Source: Eulemur rufifrons
Taxonomy: Eukaryota > Chordata > Mammalia > Primates > Lemuridae
Reading direction: 5' to 3'
Assembly (NCBI RefSeq): GCF_041146395.1
Contig: NC_091006.1
Coordinates: 5,276,001-5,340,000, forward strand
DNA: 64,000 nt
Shown here: positions 1-12,340 of the stretch, piece by piece
Numbering within the stretch: position 1 is the first letter of the stretch
How the letters are laid out: each line of letters begins with the position of its first letter
The notes under the pieces: model-generated
What the model was told of the DNA's origin: nothing
Databases searched by the model: none
What the model saw: the letters and a program-made list of their open reading frames with translations, nothing else
Made by a program: the position numbers and the translations under genes

Positions 1-3000
1 CATGTCCCATTTTCGCCATGAGACTTACCATCAGATTTCAAAATCCATATGCCAATGATAATTTCAGGATCACCATTTCTTTCCAGTATGTGCTTCATAT
101 CATAGTGCTGAGCATTGTTGATATCTACCCACCTTGATTTGGGTGAAAAATACTAACTCATTCTCATCCTATTTCCTTGAGTACCTTTTCACATCTTGGT
201 TGCTTTTCTTTCCTTTATCTACATTGCCTGGGACAATAAATATTTGTTGAACAAATGAATCTTGTTTCATTAGGCCTCTGATTGGTGTTTTTCTGATGTG
301 TCCGTAAAGGATCTTTCTTCCCCCTCAGTTCTTATCTTCATAAAAGTCCTGCAGACTATAATAATCTGGCCCATTCTCAAGTTGTGATTTCCTTGTTTTA
401 CATGACTGGCTTTCAGATAGACATATCAGCCCATTTCTCATACTTGAACTCTAGTGGTATATGTTTATCTTCATATGAGAGTATGACTCTCAGTTGTCTT
501 ATCCTTTTGGTTATCAGTATATCAGAATAGTAATTATCTTTTATTTGTTTATTCTCTTGTTTCTATAATCAGCCCGGTAGTATCAGATTGACTCTGTCAT
601 CTCTATTATGCTTTCTTAATAGTCTCTCCACAATTTGTGTTATATTATCTCAGCCTGTGAAATATCTTTACATCCTTTTATATTCTCATTTGCCATTGAC
701 ATCTTCCAAAGTGAGAGCCTTGTCATTTCAGGTGTGGACTGCTGTAATGACTCTTTGGATTTACCATGATTTTTCCACAGTTTTTTTAAATTTATTCTGT
801 CAGTTTGCTAAAAATATATGACTTATTATAGCTCTCCTTCTTCAAGGGCTGAGAGAATAGTACCCCATTTGGTCATTCTAAATCTGTTTCTCTCTTTGAC
901 TAAGAAATTTTGATCATCTCTATTTGTTCAAGTCTCCTAAATATACTCTATATACAATCAGCCCTCCATATCCACAGTTTCCACATTTACAGACTCAATC
1001 AACTGCAGCTCGAAAATATTCAAAAAAATAAAAACACACACACATACAAGCACAGATATATTAATATATAAATAATATTAATACAGTATAACTATTTACA
1101 TAGCATTTATATGAGGTATTTTAAGTAATCTAGAGATGATTTAATGTATATGGGAGGATGTGTATAGGTTATATGCAAATACTATGCCATTTTATGTGAG
1201 GGACTTGAGCATCTTCAAATTTTGGTATCCTCGGGGGGTCAGATAATGAGGGACAACTATAATTGGTTTTATTCCTTACAGCTGGACCTTTCATTATATG
1301 ACATACCATATGTTTGATATAAATACTTGCAAAGTTAGTCAACTATGAAGCTTGAGGATCCTGTAGTCTACACAAGACTTCTGACACCAACTGTAAGTTC
1401 AGGGGTCCCCAGGATAACCCTTAGGTTCAATAATTTGCTGAAAGGACTCACAGAACTCACTGAAAGCTGTTATATTCACAGTTACAGTTTGTTACAGGGA
1501 AAGATTTAAATCAGCCAAGGGAAGAAGGACATAGGGCAGAGTCCAAGAAAGTACCAAACATGTAGCTTCTAGTCATCCTTTCTCTATGGAGTCTTAAACA
1601 GCATTCCTGGCAACAATGTATGATGATACATACAATGTACAGCCAAGCAGGAATGTTCAACCAAGCTTCAGTATCCAGTGTTTTTATTGGAGCTCCATCA
1701 GATACACATGATTGACTGCCCATGTGGCTAATTTCAGTTTCCACACTCTTAGGAGGTCAGCCTGATACTGCATGACCCAAAGCCCTTACCCTAAATCACA
1801 TTGTAGCTATCTGGCTGTCTAAAGTCTCCCAGGCAAACAAATAAGCTTCTATTAGCCATGATGTTCCAAGGGCTTAAAGATTACCTCCCTGAAGCCAGAG
1901 TCAAAGGTCAGACCTCTCTTACTGGAAGGTTAAATTATTTACCACCCAATATTATATATCCTCCAAGTTTCACTTCTTCCACAAAATATTCCTTGACTAC
2001 TATAGACAAGGTCTATTTCTTTTTTCTTCATTCCCATTTTACTTAATGTCTGTAACATGTGAACAGACATATCCTCTGATATGATCTAATAATTTGGTAC
2101 CTAATTCAACACTCGTTTATCTGAGGCTTCTTTCTCCAGTTGGTTAATAATTCCCCCAAAATAAGGTCCTTTCTTTTACCTTTCCTTACTGTAGCTTGTA
2201 ACAGAGGCTAGGTATTCAGTAGTTATCTAACTGATTGTGGTACCATGCAAGGAAAACATCTTTCTTATCCATTTCAGAAATCATTTACTGGTAAGTTCTT
2301 TTTAGGCAGACCTGCCAAGATCACATCCCCTCACTTCAGATTAACAGTGTGTTAATGTATACCCAGAAGGTTTCAAAGATAGTCAATAAAATATTGACCT
2401 CCAAGAACATAAGTTTTAGTTGGGAAAGCAGTATTATCAAATTGAGAATTTTACATAGAATAGTTATGTTAAAATACCAGGTTTTTGGAATATTTCTTGA
2501 AATGGATGTGCCAGACCAAAATTATACTACAATTTCAGACAAATTAGACACTACAGGGTAGAAATACTATGTGAAGGCTTTAAGAAAAATTTGATAGTAG
2601 CATGTACCTGGAGGTATTTGAGGTTATGAGGAAAACAACGTAACTTCAGTTACCAAGATTAGTTTTACTATTCTAGAACTGCACATGAATGGAATTGTAC
2701 AATATGTACTCTTTTGCATAAAGCTTACACTCTGCCAAATGTTTGGGATGCATCCTTGTTGTCAATGTTTATCGGTAGGTTTTTTACCTTTTTATTGCTG
2801 AGGTAGTAGTATTCCATAGTATAAATACATGACACAGTATTACCTGTTTATCTTTTGATGGATATGTGGGCTGTTTCCAATATGAAGCTATTATAAATAA
2901 AATTGCAAATTGTAGATAAGAGTAATCCATCTTTAAAGTTGCTCCATCCCCCAAAATATGAGTGGTAGTAAGGCAGCAACAGTAAGAATATAGTCAAGAG

Positions 3001-3920
3001 TTTATAGAAAAATAATAGTTAAGGTTAATCAGTACCCTACACATACAATGAAGAATCCAGTCCTTCACAGCCCCAATAGGGAGCAGAGTTAAGGTATGTT
3101 ACTGCATTGGGAGGAAAACTTGAACCCATCTTTCCATAACTGAAAAAAGTAATTCAGCAAATTGAAAGAAGGAAAAGTTAGAATTGATAGTCAAGAGAGT
3201 TTCATTATTTACCATCTTTGGAAGAATAAATTGATGATAGCAGCAACCAGAATTCAACAGTAATTATATTCATGTTGCAAATATTCTTTGTCTTCTGGTT
3301 TATTTTATAATTCCTAATGGGAATGTTTTCCTGATTCTCTGCTTTCAAGAGAAAATACATCACAGTTATATGGAGAGTTAGGGCCTAGACTGTAGACTAG
3401 TGTTTCTGTAAACACTAGGAAATGAGCTTTAGAAAGTTGTTTTGTCATGGGTGGGCTAAAAGGAAGTGAGGAAGAAAGCAATGTAAGCATTTTACAACAC
3501 TTACTTAGGAGGGGATAAATGTACAGTTTTCCATCTCTTCCTAAGTAGTTTTCCTTGAACATTGCTTACTGTTTTGTATCTTCAGTAGGCTCACTTCATT
3601 ATCTCTGAATCTTCTCATTCCAAGAACAATCCCTCTTTCATCATTTTTTGTCTTCAGCTCACTTACACTTTCTCCATGCAGCTTATATTTACAACATGTC
3701 AAAGATATGAGTATTCTTTGCTTATGCTGATTTTTCTCCATTTTGACAGTATAGCACGATTTGTGTTTATGTTTGTATATTTTCCCTACCAAGAGGTAAT
3801 TTATTCTGGCCTTTTTGTAGACCACAATAGCAAGATAGTCCCACAATAGTTTGTTTGTATATACATCTAATATATAGTATTTATGTGAAAACTTACAGTG
3901 TTAATCATGTTCTTTTCTAG
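1..3920. other. ZNF382 intron and flanking sequence, no exon recognised
   Basis: Apart from the MER2 at 956-1260 and an old antisense L1-like patch at about 2655-2920, I see only AT-rich unique sequence. No KRAB-A or KRAB-B exon was found on the + strand. Short ORFs here lack coding character. Confidence 0.5.
956..1260 (-). mobile_element. MER2 DNA transposon, near full-length
   Basis: Inverted ends CAATCAGCCCTCCATATCC and GAGGGACAACTA; the body matches antisense MER2, with an A/C-rich internal run. Confidence 0.8.
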
Positions 3921-5341
3921 AAGATGGAAAAGCTGAAGATGTTTTAGTGAAGTTCAAAGAATACCAAGATGGACATTCTAGATCAGTTGTATTCATCAAC
4001 CACAAAAAACTAATTAAGGAGAAAAGTAATATTTATGGTAAAAGACTTACTCTAGGCAAGAACCATATTATTTCAAAAACAACACTATGTGAATATAAAC
4101 CTGATGGAAAGGTTTTGAAAAATATTTCAGAATTAGTCATTAGAAATATAAGCCCCTTAAGAGAGAAGTTTGGAGAAAGTAATGGATGGGAGAAATCACT
4201 TCTCAATCCGAAGCATGAGAAAATTTATCCTACAGTGAATCTCCATAAACAAACAGAAAAAGATCTCAGTGGTAAACAGGAACTTATTCAGTATCAGAAG
4301 GTTCAAACTCCAGAACAACCATTTGAGCATAAGGAATGTGAAAAATCCTTCCTTATGAAAGGAATGTTATTTACACAAACTAGAGCTCATAGAGGAGAAA
4401 GAACTTTTGAATACAATAAAGATGGAATTGCCTTCATCGAAAAGTCAAATCTCAACATCCATCCACACAGTCTTATGGAAAAGAAGCCCTCTGCCTACAA
4501 CAAATATGGGAAATTCCTCTGTAGAAAGTCTGTTTGTGTTATGCATCAGAGATCTCAAACAGAAGAGAAACCCTTTCAATGTCCTTACTGTGGGAATGGC
4601 TTTAGAAGGAAGTCATACCTTATTGAACATCAGCGAATTCACACAGGTGAGAAACCATATGTTTGTAATCAATGTGGAAAGGCCTTCCGTCAGAAGACAG
4701 CCCTTACTCTTCACGAAAAAACACATATAGAGGGGAAACCCTATATTTGTATTGATTGTGGGAAGTCCTTCCGCCAGAAGGCAACCCTCACTAGACATCA
4801 CAAAACACATACAGGAGAGAAAGCCTATGAATGTACTCAGTGTGGAAGTGCCTTTAGAAAGAAGTCATACCTCATTGATCACCAGAGAACTCACACAGGA
4901 GAGAAACCATATCAGTGTAATGAATGTGGAAAGGCATTTATCCAGAAGACAACCCTTACTGTCCATCAGAGAACTCACACAGGAGAGAAACCCTATATTT
5001 GTAACGAATGTGGGAAGTCCTTCTGCCAAAAGACAACCCTCACTCTTCATCAGAGAATTCATACAGGGGAAAAACCCTATATTTGTAATGAATGTGGGAA
5101 GTCCTTCCGCCAGAAGGCAATCCTCACTGTTCATCACAGAATACATACAGGAGAGAAATCCAATGGATGTCCTCAGTGTGGAAAGGCCTTTAGTAGGAAA
5201 TCAAACCTTATTCGCCATCAGAAAACTCACACAGGAGAGAAACCATATGAATGTAAAGAATGTGGAAAGTTCTTCAGTTGTAAGTCAAACCTCATTGTCC
5301 ATCAGAAAACTCACAAGGTAGAAACCATGGGAACTCAGTAA
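3921..5341 (+). CDS. ZNF382: ZNF382 terminal exon: KRAB zinc-finger repressor, 9 C2H2 fingers (5' exons outside window)
   Basis: Sequence-specific nuclear repressor of the KRAB zinc-finger family; the rat orthologue is KS1, and human ZNF382 is reported as a silenced tumour suppressor (family knowledge). The exon begins after a pyrimidine-tract acceptor ending TTTTCTAG at 3920, completing a split codon (G|AA), so the start codon and KRAB exons lie upstream, left of the window; no KRAB exon was found in 1-3920. The spacer reads EDGKAEDV then VKFKEYQ, as I remember ZNF382. Three degenerate fingers lacking zinc ligands (about 4322-4560) precede nine intact fingers at exact 28-residue spacing (4574-5314) with TGEKP linkers. 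Contact residues (-1,2,3,6) of fingers 1-9: RSYE, QTAL, QATR, KSYD, QTTV, QTTL, QAIV, RSNR, CSNV. It ends KVETMGTQ and TAA. Reading frame is open with no damage. The name rests on recalled similarity; a close paralogue such as ZNF567 is less likely. Confidence 0.88.
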
Positions 5342-5542
5342 GTAATGGGACTTTTTTGTAAAAAAAACTTTTAAGTCATAGTAAATCCCGTACATGATAT
5401 GTTGCTTGCAAGTGTAATAATATCCAACAGTTTAAGGTACTTTACCATATATAAACCTACTATTGGCTAGACTAGCAGCTAGCCTGTAAGATACACACAC
5501 ACCAAATATTACTAGACAAATTAAGTGACAAAAAATCATTGA

Positions 5543-5548
5543 AATAAA
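5543..5548 (+). terminator. Candidate poly(A) signal of ZNF382
   Basis: AATAAA about 200 bases after the ZNF382 stop codon and upstream of an Alu insertion. It is the first canonical hexamer on the coding strand; use is inferred. Confidence 0.4.
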
Positions 5549-5620
5549 AGCCCAAATTTTTTATTAGATTCAGCAGAAGAAAACTACTTCTGTCAAATTG
5601 TTATAAACATTTGAAATTGT

Positions 5621-5964
5621 TTTTTTTTTTTTTTTTTTTTGTTGAGACAGAGTCTCACTTTGTTGCCCAGGCTAGAGTGAGTGCCGTGGCATCAGCTTAG
5701 CTCACAGCAACCTCAGACTCCTCGGCTTAAGCGATCCTACTGCCTCAGCCTCCCGAGTAGCTGGGACTACAGGCATGCGCCACTATGCCCGGCTAATTTT
5801 TTCTATATAGATTTTTTAGTTGTCCATATAATTTCTTTCTATTTTTAGTAGAGACGGGGTCTCGCTCTTGCTCAGGCTGGTCTCGAACTCCTGACCTCAA
5901 GCGATCCACCCGCCTCGGCCTCCCAGAGAGCTAGGATTACAGGCGTGAGCCACCGCGCCCGGCC
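5621..5964 (-). mobile_element. Lemur-type Alu
   Basis: Full-length, poly(T) on the left, ending GCGCCCGGCC, flanked by TGAAATTGTT target repeats. Carries the AT-rich linker with TCCATATAATTTC typical of strepsirrhine Alus. Confidence 0.95.
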
Positions 5965-6199
5965 TGAAATTGTTTATTTTAAATTTCTATATATCTTTTT
6001 GTGAACCAGTAATAAGCAGCTGGCCAACTGACAGTGGTCCATGAACTACACTGTGAATAGAAGTTCTATAAAAGAAAGGAGGTATGTTCTCAACATGGAC
6101 AAAGCAGGGGAATAAAAAGGAGATGTGAACTGTATTTCTCATTGCAAATATGAAATAAAAATTAGTTGTTACCTCTTCAAAGTTAACCACAGTTCTGAC

Positions 6200-6571
6200 T
6201 TCTAACATTATAAATTAGTTTTTACACACTATAAAACTTTATATAAATTGGATTATATATTGTTTATTTTATATATGGCTTATTTCAATCATCATTATGT
6301 CTCTAATCACTAGTAGTGCATGTGGCAGAAGTTTATTTTTATTCTATATAGAATTCCATTACATGATTATATCACAATTTATCCATTCTGTTGATGGACT
6401 TTTACACTGTTTACATCTTAGGGTCATAATAAATAATGCTTCTGAAAACCTATCTGTCTTTTCCTATATATATGCATTTCTCTCATGTATATACTTATGA
6501 ATGGAATTGCTGGGTCTTAGAGCGTAAGTATGTTCAGTCAGCTGTGATAGATACTGCCAAACCACTCAGAA
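6200..6571 (-). mobile_element. Old L1-like fragment, antisense
   Basis: Contains TTATCCATTCTGTTGATGGA and GGAATTGCTGGGTCTTA, motifs of antisense L1 3' regions. It abuts the fossil finger array. Confidence 0.5.
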
Positions 6572-7114
6572 CTTTCACAGCATGAGATAATTCACTCTGA
6601 AGAGAAACAACTATGAATTTTATCAATATGTTGGTGGCTGAAACCAGAGAATTTATGCTAGAGGGAAACTATCAGCATTGTTATGAAAACTGGGAATGTG
6701 AATGGAATGCATGCAAAAAGGCTTTTAGCCACAGCCCAAATCTTAATACCAGACATATATAATAAATGTGAGATTACCTTTAGCCACAGTTAATGCCTTC
6801 TTTGAAATAAAAAAGTCATACTAAAGGAGGCATCCAGAATTTCCCTTGCCCAAAACCAGAGAATTCTAACTAGAGAAAAGTCCTATGAGTATATTGAAGT
6901 TGGGGTGGGGAGGAATATAGCATTTACCCACAGCCTATATCTTACTGGTCATATGCAAATGATGAATATGGAAAAGCTTATAGCAATAGCTCAAATCTTA
7001 CACAACACCAGAAAATTCACATTGGGTGGGAACTCTTCAAATGAAGTGATTGTAAAAATGACTTTAACCATAGCTCACTCCTTATACAACATCAAAGAAT
7101 TCATACTAAAGAAA
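6572..7114 (+). pseudogene. Decayed C2H2 zinc-finger array (at least five finger relics)
   Basis: Not an intact gene. Several frames still read as broken fingers: LSQHEIIHSEEK (6572-6607), WECEWNACKKAFSHSPNLN (from 6691), KCEITFSHS followed by stops (about 6768), [13 protein letters not shown] then [10 protein letters not shown] (about 6844-6955), [20 protein letters not shown] (6961-7020), then in the same frame after one [22 protein letters not shown] (about 7051-7107). Zinc-ligand cysteines are lost in several units and there are stops and frameshifts. The helix style (SHSxNL, SNSSNL) differs from ZNF382 (RQKTTL), so this looks like the remnant of another KZNF gene rather than a ZNF382 extension. 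A lemur Alu at 7124 truncates it on the right; an L1-like fragment abuts it on the left. Confidence 0.75.
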
Positions 7115-7123
7115 GGAAAATTA

Positions 7124-7442
7124 GGCCGGGCGCGGTGGCTCACGCCTGTAATCCTAGCACTCTGGGAGGCCGAGGTGGGCGGATCGTTTGAGCTCAGGAG
7201 TTCGAGACCAGCCTGAGCAAGAGCGAGACCCCATCTCTACTAAAAATAGAAAGAAATTATATGGACAGCTAAAAATATATATAGAAAAAATTAGCCGGGC
7301 ATGGTGGTGCATGCCTGTAGTCCCAGCTACTCGGGAGGCTGAGGCAGTAGGATCGCTTAAGCCGAGGAGTCTGAGGTTGCTGTGAGCTAGGCTGACGCCA
7401 CGGCACTCACTCTAGCCTGGGCAACAGAGTGAGACTCTGTCT

Positions 7443-7474
<32 letters not shown>
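7124..7474 (+). mobile_element. Lemur-type Alu
   Basis: Starts GGCCGGGCGCGG and ends in a long poly(A). Flanking target repeat GAAAGGAAAATTA at 7111-7123 and 7475-7487. It interrupts the fossil finger array. Confidence 0.96.
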
Positions 7475-7476
<2 letters not shown>

Positions 7477-7569
7477 AAGGAAAATTAAAAGGAAAGAAAT
7501 TAGGCTTGGGAGTTTGAACTCTGAGGAAAGCTAGCTTCCATGAAAAAAGTCCAATCATACCTAGACTAT

Positions 7570-7790
7570 AATGTTAGAAAATCTATGTGTAGGCACCCTA
7601 GTCAACAACCCCAGCTGAGCTCCCAGCCATCAGCTAGCATCAACTGCCAGCCATGTGAGTGAGCCCTCTTGGACATCAAGTCTTAAGATGATTGTAGCCT
7701 TTGCTGACATCCAACTTGAGCCACACAAGAAACTCCAACCAAGACCTGCCCAGTTGAGGTCTTCCCAAATTCCTGACCCCCAAAATGGTT
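7570..7790 (+). mobile_element. MLT1/MaLR LTR fragment
   Basis: Contains TGCCAGCCATGTGAGTGAG and GATGATTGTAGCC, recognisable from the 3' half of MLT1 LTRs. Confidence 0.6.
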
Positions 7791-7968
7791 ACATTTTTAA
7801 TTAAATTTTGATTGTTTGATTAAAAGAATGGGAAAAGTAACTTGTATCTATTTATATAACACAAATAAAGGTTCTCAGTAGTATTCTTATTTGCAACACA
7901 GTGCCAAATAATTGTATATGTATACTGCATTCTGGAGGATAGTACTCCATCCTTGCACAATGTCTTTT

Positions 7969-8337
<369 letters not shown>

Positions 8338-8429
8338 TCAGAAAGCCTTTTAGTGCTCATCAAGGAAACTTCTAGATGGTGTAGCATGTGATGTGAACAG
8401 TTCACCTCAGTGTTTTGGTTTTTTTTTTT

Positions 8430-9430
8430 TTTAAGGATGTATAATGTACATATTTATGGGGTATATTTTGATACATGCATATAATGTGTAATAATCAAAC
8501 CAAGGTAAGTAAGAGATCCATCATCTCAAACATTTATCATTTCTTTGTATTGGGAATATTTCAAATCTTATCTCTTCGAAAAATTCAATAAATTAACTAT
8601 AGTCACCATACTGTTATGAAACACTGTAACCTATTCCTTCTATTTAACTGTAATTTTGTACCCATTAATCAACTTCTCTTCATCCCCCCCTCCCCAACTT
8701 CCCAGCCTCTGGTAACCATCATTCTGCTCTGAACTCCATGAGCTGAACTTTTTTAGCTGCCATATATCAGTGACAACTGTGATATGTATTTTTCTGTGCC
8801 TGGCTTATTTCACCTAACATAATGTCCTCCAGTTTCATCCATGTTGATGCAAATGACAGGATCTCACTCTTTTTTATGGCTTAACAGTATTCCGTTGTGT
8901 ATATATACCACATTTTCTTTATCCATTCATTGATGAACACTTAGGTTGATTCCGTATGTTGGCTACTGTGAATAGTGCTGCAAAAAACATGGATGGGCAG
9001 ATTTCTTCAATACACTGAATTCCTTTCTTTTAGATATAACCAGCAGTGGGATTGCTGGATCACATGTTAGATCTACTTTCAGTTTTCTGAGGAACCCTTA
9101 CACTGTTTTCAATAATGGCTATACTATTTACATTCCCACTGGCAGTATATACTAGCATTCCCCTTTCTCTACACCCTTGCCAGGATCTGTTATCCTTTGT
9201 CTTTTTGGTAATAGCCAGTCTCACTGTGGTTTTGATTTGCATTTCCCTGATGAATACTCATGTTGAACAAAACCAAAACAAAAGAAAAAACAATCTGATT
9301 AAAAAATGGGCAAATGATCTGAATAGACATTTGCATGGGTTTTTTTTTCCTGAGAATTGTCTATTCAGATCATTTGCCCATTTTTTAATCAGATTATTTG
9401 TTACTTCTGAGCTTTCCTCAACTATCTTCA
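8430..9430 (-). mobile_element. L1 3'-region fragment, antisense
   Basis: The reverse strand reads as mammalian L1 3' sequence (CCATCAATGAATGGATAAAG type motifs near 8920, TGGAGGACATTATGTTAG near 8820). It contains the palindrome described separately and stops shortly before the left duplicated segment. Confidence 0.75.
9292..9395. repeat. Perfect 38-bp palindrome inside L1
   Basis: Arms 9292-9329 and 9358-9395 are exact reverse complements, separated by 28 bases. Both are L1 sequence around AAAAAATGGGCAAATGATCT; the right arm is in the L1 orientation of the surrounding fragment, the left arm is inverted and replaces the expected L1 bases. Confidence 0.9.
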
Positions 9431-9458
9431 ACTGTCAAGTGGTCATCTTACTTTGAAA

Positions 9459-10010
<552 letters not shown>

Positions 10011-10249
10011 ACCAGTCCGCAGCTCAAACCACACATTCTTCGCACAACACACCACAGGGAAAACACAGACAAACACACACACACACACCCCTCCCACAGA
10101 ATCACTCACACACAAACGCATGGACACACACAGGAACACAGGGGACTCCTGGGCCAGTGCTGTTCTGCCTCCTGCGAGGGAGCCTCGTTGGGCTCAGACC
10201 AGCCCACGGGCACACTGGCAGGTCATCCGTGCAGGGCACAGGGGGCACA

Positions 10250-10800
10250 ACACTGGGGGTGACTCACATAAACACAGACAAGGCAGGCCTGAGGCAGCAA
10301 CGGATCTCTCCCTGAGTCCCCGCTGCTCCCAACGTTTCCTGGACCTTCCGCAGCGCCCTATACCGCCCCTAGGCTTCCGGATAACAAGACATCGACTCAT
10401 AGGAAGGGCAAGCTGGTGCCCAGTACCCAAGCAGGGACACAGAGGCCTCAACGCCGCACTGACACGGTCCCTAGGCAACCACAGCGGTCACTGTGACGCC
10501 AAGCGCCAGACCCGTGACACGCGCATGCGCGGTTGCAAGGTGGCCGGGAATCCCAGAAGCCAGGCTTTGCCAGCCATGCTGCCTCGCGCTGGCCCCAGAG
10601 CCGGGTCAGGATGGGGCGTGAGCTGTGGATGGGTTGTCCGGGAGCTGCAAGGAGGCTGCGGCGGGGACCGAGGGCCAGATCCTAAAAGCGTCTTGTGCTC
10701 TGGCCCCCTTGGAACCGAGCTCTGGGTCTCTTCCTCGTCGAGGCCCAGCTGCAGGGTGAGGGCAGAACCCTTGCCATCCCCCTTGGACCGGATTTCAGGT
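10250..10800. promoter_or_regulatory. Orphan CpG-rich promoter-like island
   Basis: CpG-rich block with a palindromic NRF1-type site (GCGCATGCGC, 10521-10530), a ZNF143-like half element (GGGAATCCCAGAAGCC, about 10546-10561) and a TGACG half-CRE nearby. No coding exon was found on either strand nearby. The left flank (about 10020-10290) is CA-rich, as in the transcribed flank of the two working islands, which hints at leftward transcription. It may be a lost or split KZNF promoter, or drive a non-coding RNA. Confidence 0.6.
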
Positions 10801-12145
10801 TGCATGGTGTGGACAGGGATGGGCTCACACGGTGGTGGGAGCGAAATGTGGAGAGGGGGGCTCGGCTGGTTGGCGGACCTCAGGTTACCAGAGTCCCCGA
10901 GGGCAGGGGTCGGCTGACAATTGTCTGATCCTTGTGTCCGCTGCCTGCCTCTCTGGGACCTGGGCCTACCAGGTATTGCCTTGTCCTCAGATGCCAGAGG
11001 CTCTTGCTTATCCCCACCGCTGCTCAGCAAAGGGGGAAACACCGACCTAGGCAAGTGGGCGAGGGACTGCAAAGGTGACCGCAACTAGGCCACCGGGGGA
11101 AATGGGATCCCCGAAGGGCAGGTGGAGCGAAGCAGCTGTTTCAGAAGCAGCTCTGGGTTATTCCCAGACTGACAATGACCACAAGTATGCTCCCAAGGAG
11201 CACTCAAGGCCCTGACAAAGTCCGGGAGAAGCCAAGCATAGGTGGGACCACACTGGCCCTGCTGCTAGAGTCCCAGGGAAGAGTGGGCAATCTTGCCTGA
11301 AGGCAAAAGAGCCCTTCGAGAAGCAAAGAAAGCCCCACCTTCGACAACTCGGACCACTACGACTCCCCCACCTGCACCCACTCAATCCCTAGTCCCTTCT
11401 TCCGTGTGAAAGCAGAAGCAGCCAAAGGGTTCTGCGCTGCTATCCTGGCCCCCCCATCCCCCCCATCCTTGACCCCAGGAATGCAGTAAGTATGCGCATC
11501 CCCCCCCCCTTACCCCATAGGTGTAAAGGAAAAACAAAGTGCAGATGAAGGGAAACACCACATTCATTCGAAGGCAAATTCCTGAGGTCTTGGGCTACAC
11601 CTCATTCAATGTGAAGCTGTCAGTCATCTGAAGGTGGGGCCTTGTGACCCAGGTTTCCCCTGTGAGCACAAGGCATGAAAAGGAAGCTCTGCATGCCCAG
11701 TCTGTAAGTAAAAAGGGTAGAGAAATGGATCCCCAATAATGTTGTCGTGTATGAATTGGGAGAAATATTTTGTTGATAAGATGGATCCAGAAGCAGAAAA
11801 GTCTAGGCCCGTGAAAAAGATTCAGGACAACGAAAGAGGGGTGACCTTGGAGAGGTGGCAGCCCACGAAGGAGAAATCACTCCCCACTGCCCATCAACGT
11901 TGATAAGGGAAGCAGAGCAAAGGTGGCGTGGTGGTCCCAAAGACCACGGTTTGATTGGTACCTACTGTCCCTACCTCATGCTGTTTTCTAATCCTTGGGC
12001 CATGAGGAGAGATGTGACCACCAGAGGCAAAACGGAGTGGAGATAGCTTCACTTTGCTTGAAGTCTGTCTGTACCTGTCCTGTATGCCGATAGTAGATTC
12101 CTTCTGAGATTTCTGTCCTCATATGTGATGTGGTTGTTTTAGGTT
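10800..12145. other. Non-coding flank of the orphan island
   Basis: GC-moderate sequence with several poly(C) runs (near 11450 and 11500). No exon recognised; the open frames are composition accidents. Confidence 0.45.
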
Positions 12146-12340
12146 GGGTAAAGCAGCCCCTCCCCATGGGGAGGTTTCTCCTATGCCTGTAGGTTCCAGT
12201 CAGCCCCCATCTCCCCCAGGCTTTCACAAACTAAGGGAGGAAACACAAGGAGAAGAGATTTCCTAGGCCATACCATCCAAGCTGAAGGGGAGGAAGGGGC
12301 TCTAGAGAAGGAAAGCTAAGTAGAATAGAGCCTCTCCACC
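12146..12340 (+). repeat. Diverged duplicated segment, right copy
   Basis: Partner of the left copy, uninterrupted, about 2.3 kb to the right across the orphan island. Family unknown; it could be an old LTR pair or a local duplication. Confidence 0.6.

Noticed and set aside
4407..5321. Alternative-frame frames over the finger arrays of ZNF382, the unnamed KZNF and ZNF568
   Set aside because: The 84-base finger repeat keeps shifted and antisense frames open; they give repetitive peptides without zinc ligands.
10120..11084. Long open frames on both strands (265 and 198 codons) in the 10.1-11.1 kb island
   Set aside because: Overlapping on opposite strands in CpG-rich sequence with no domain, no splice context and low-complexity composition; stop codons are simply rare here.
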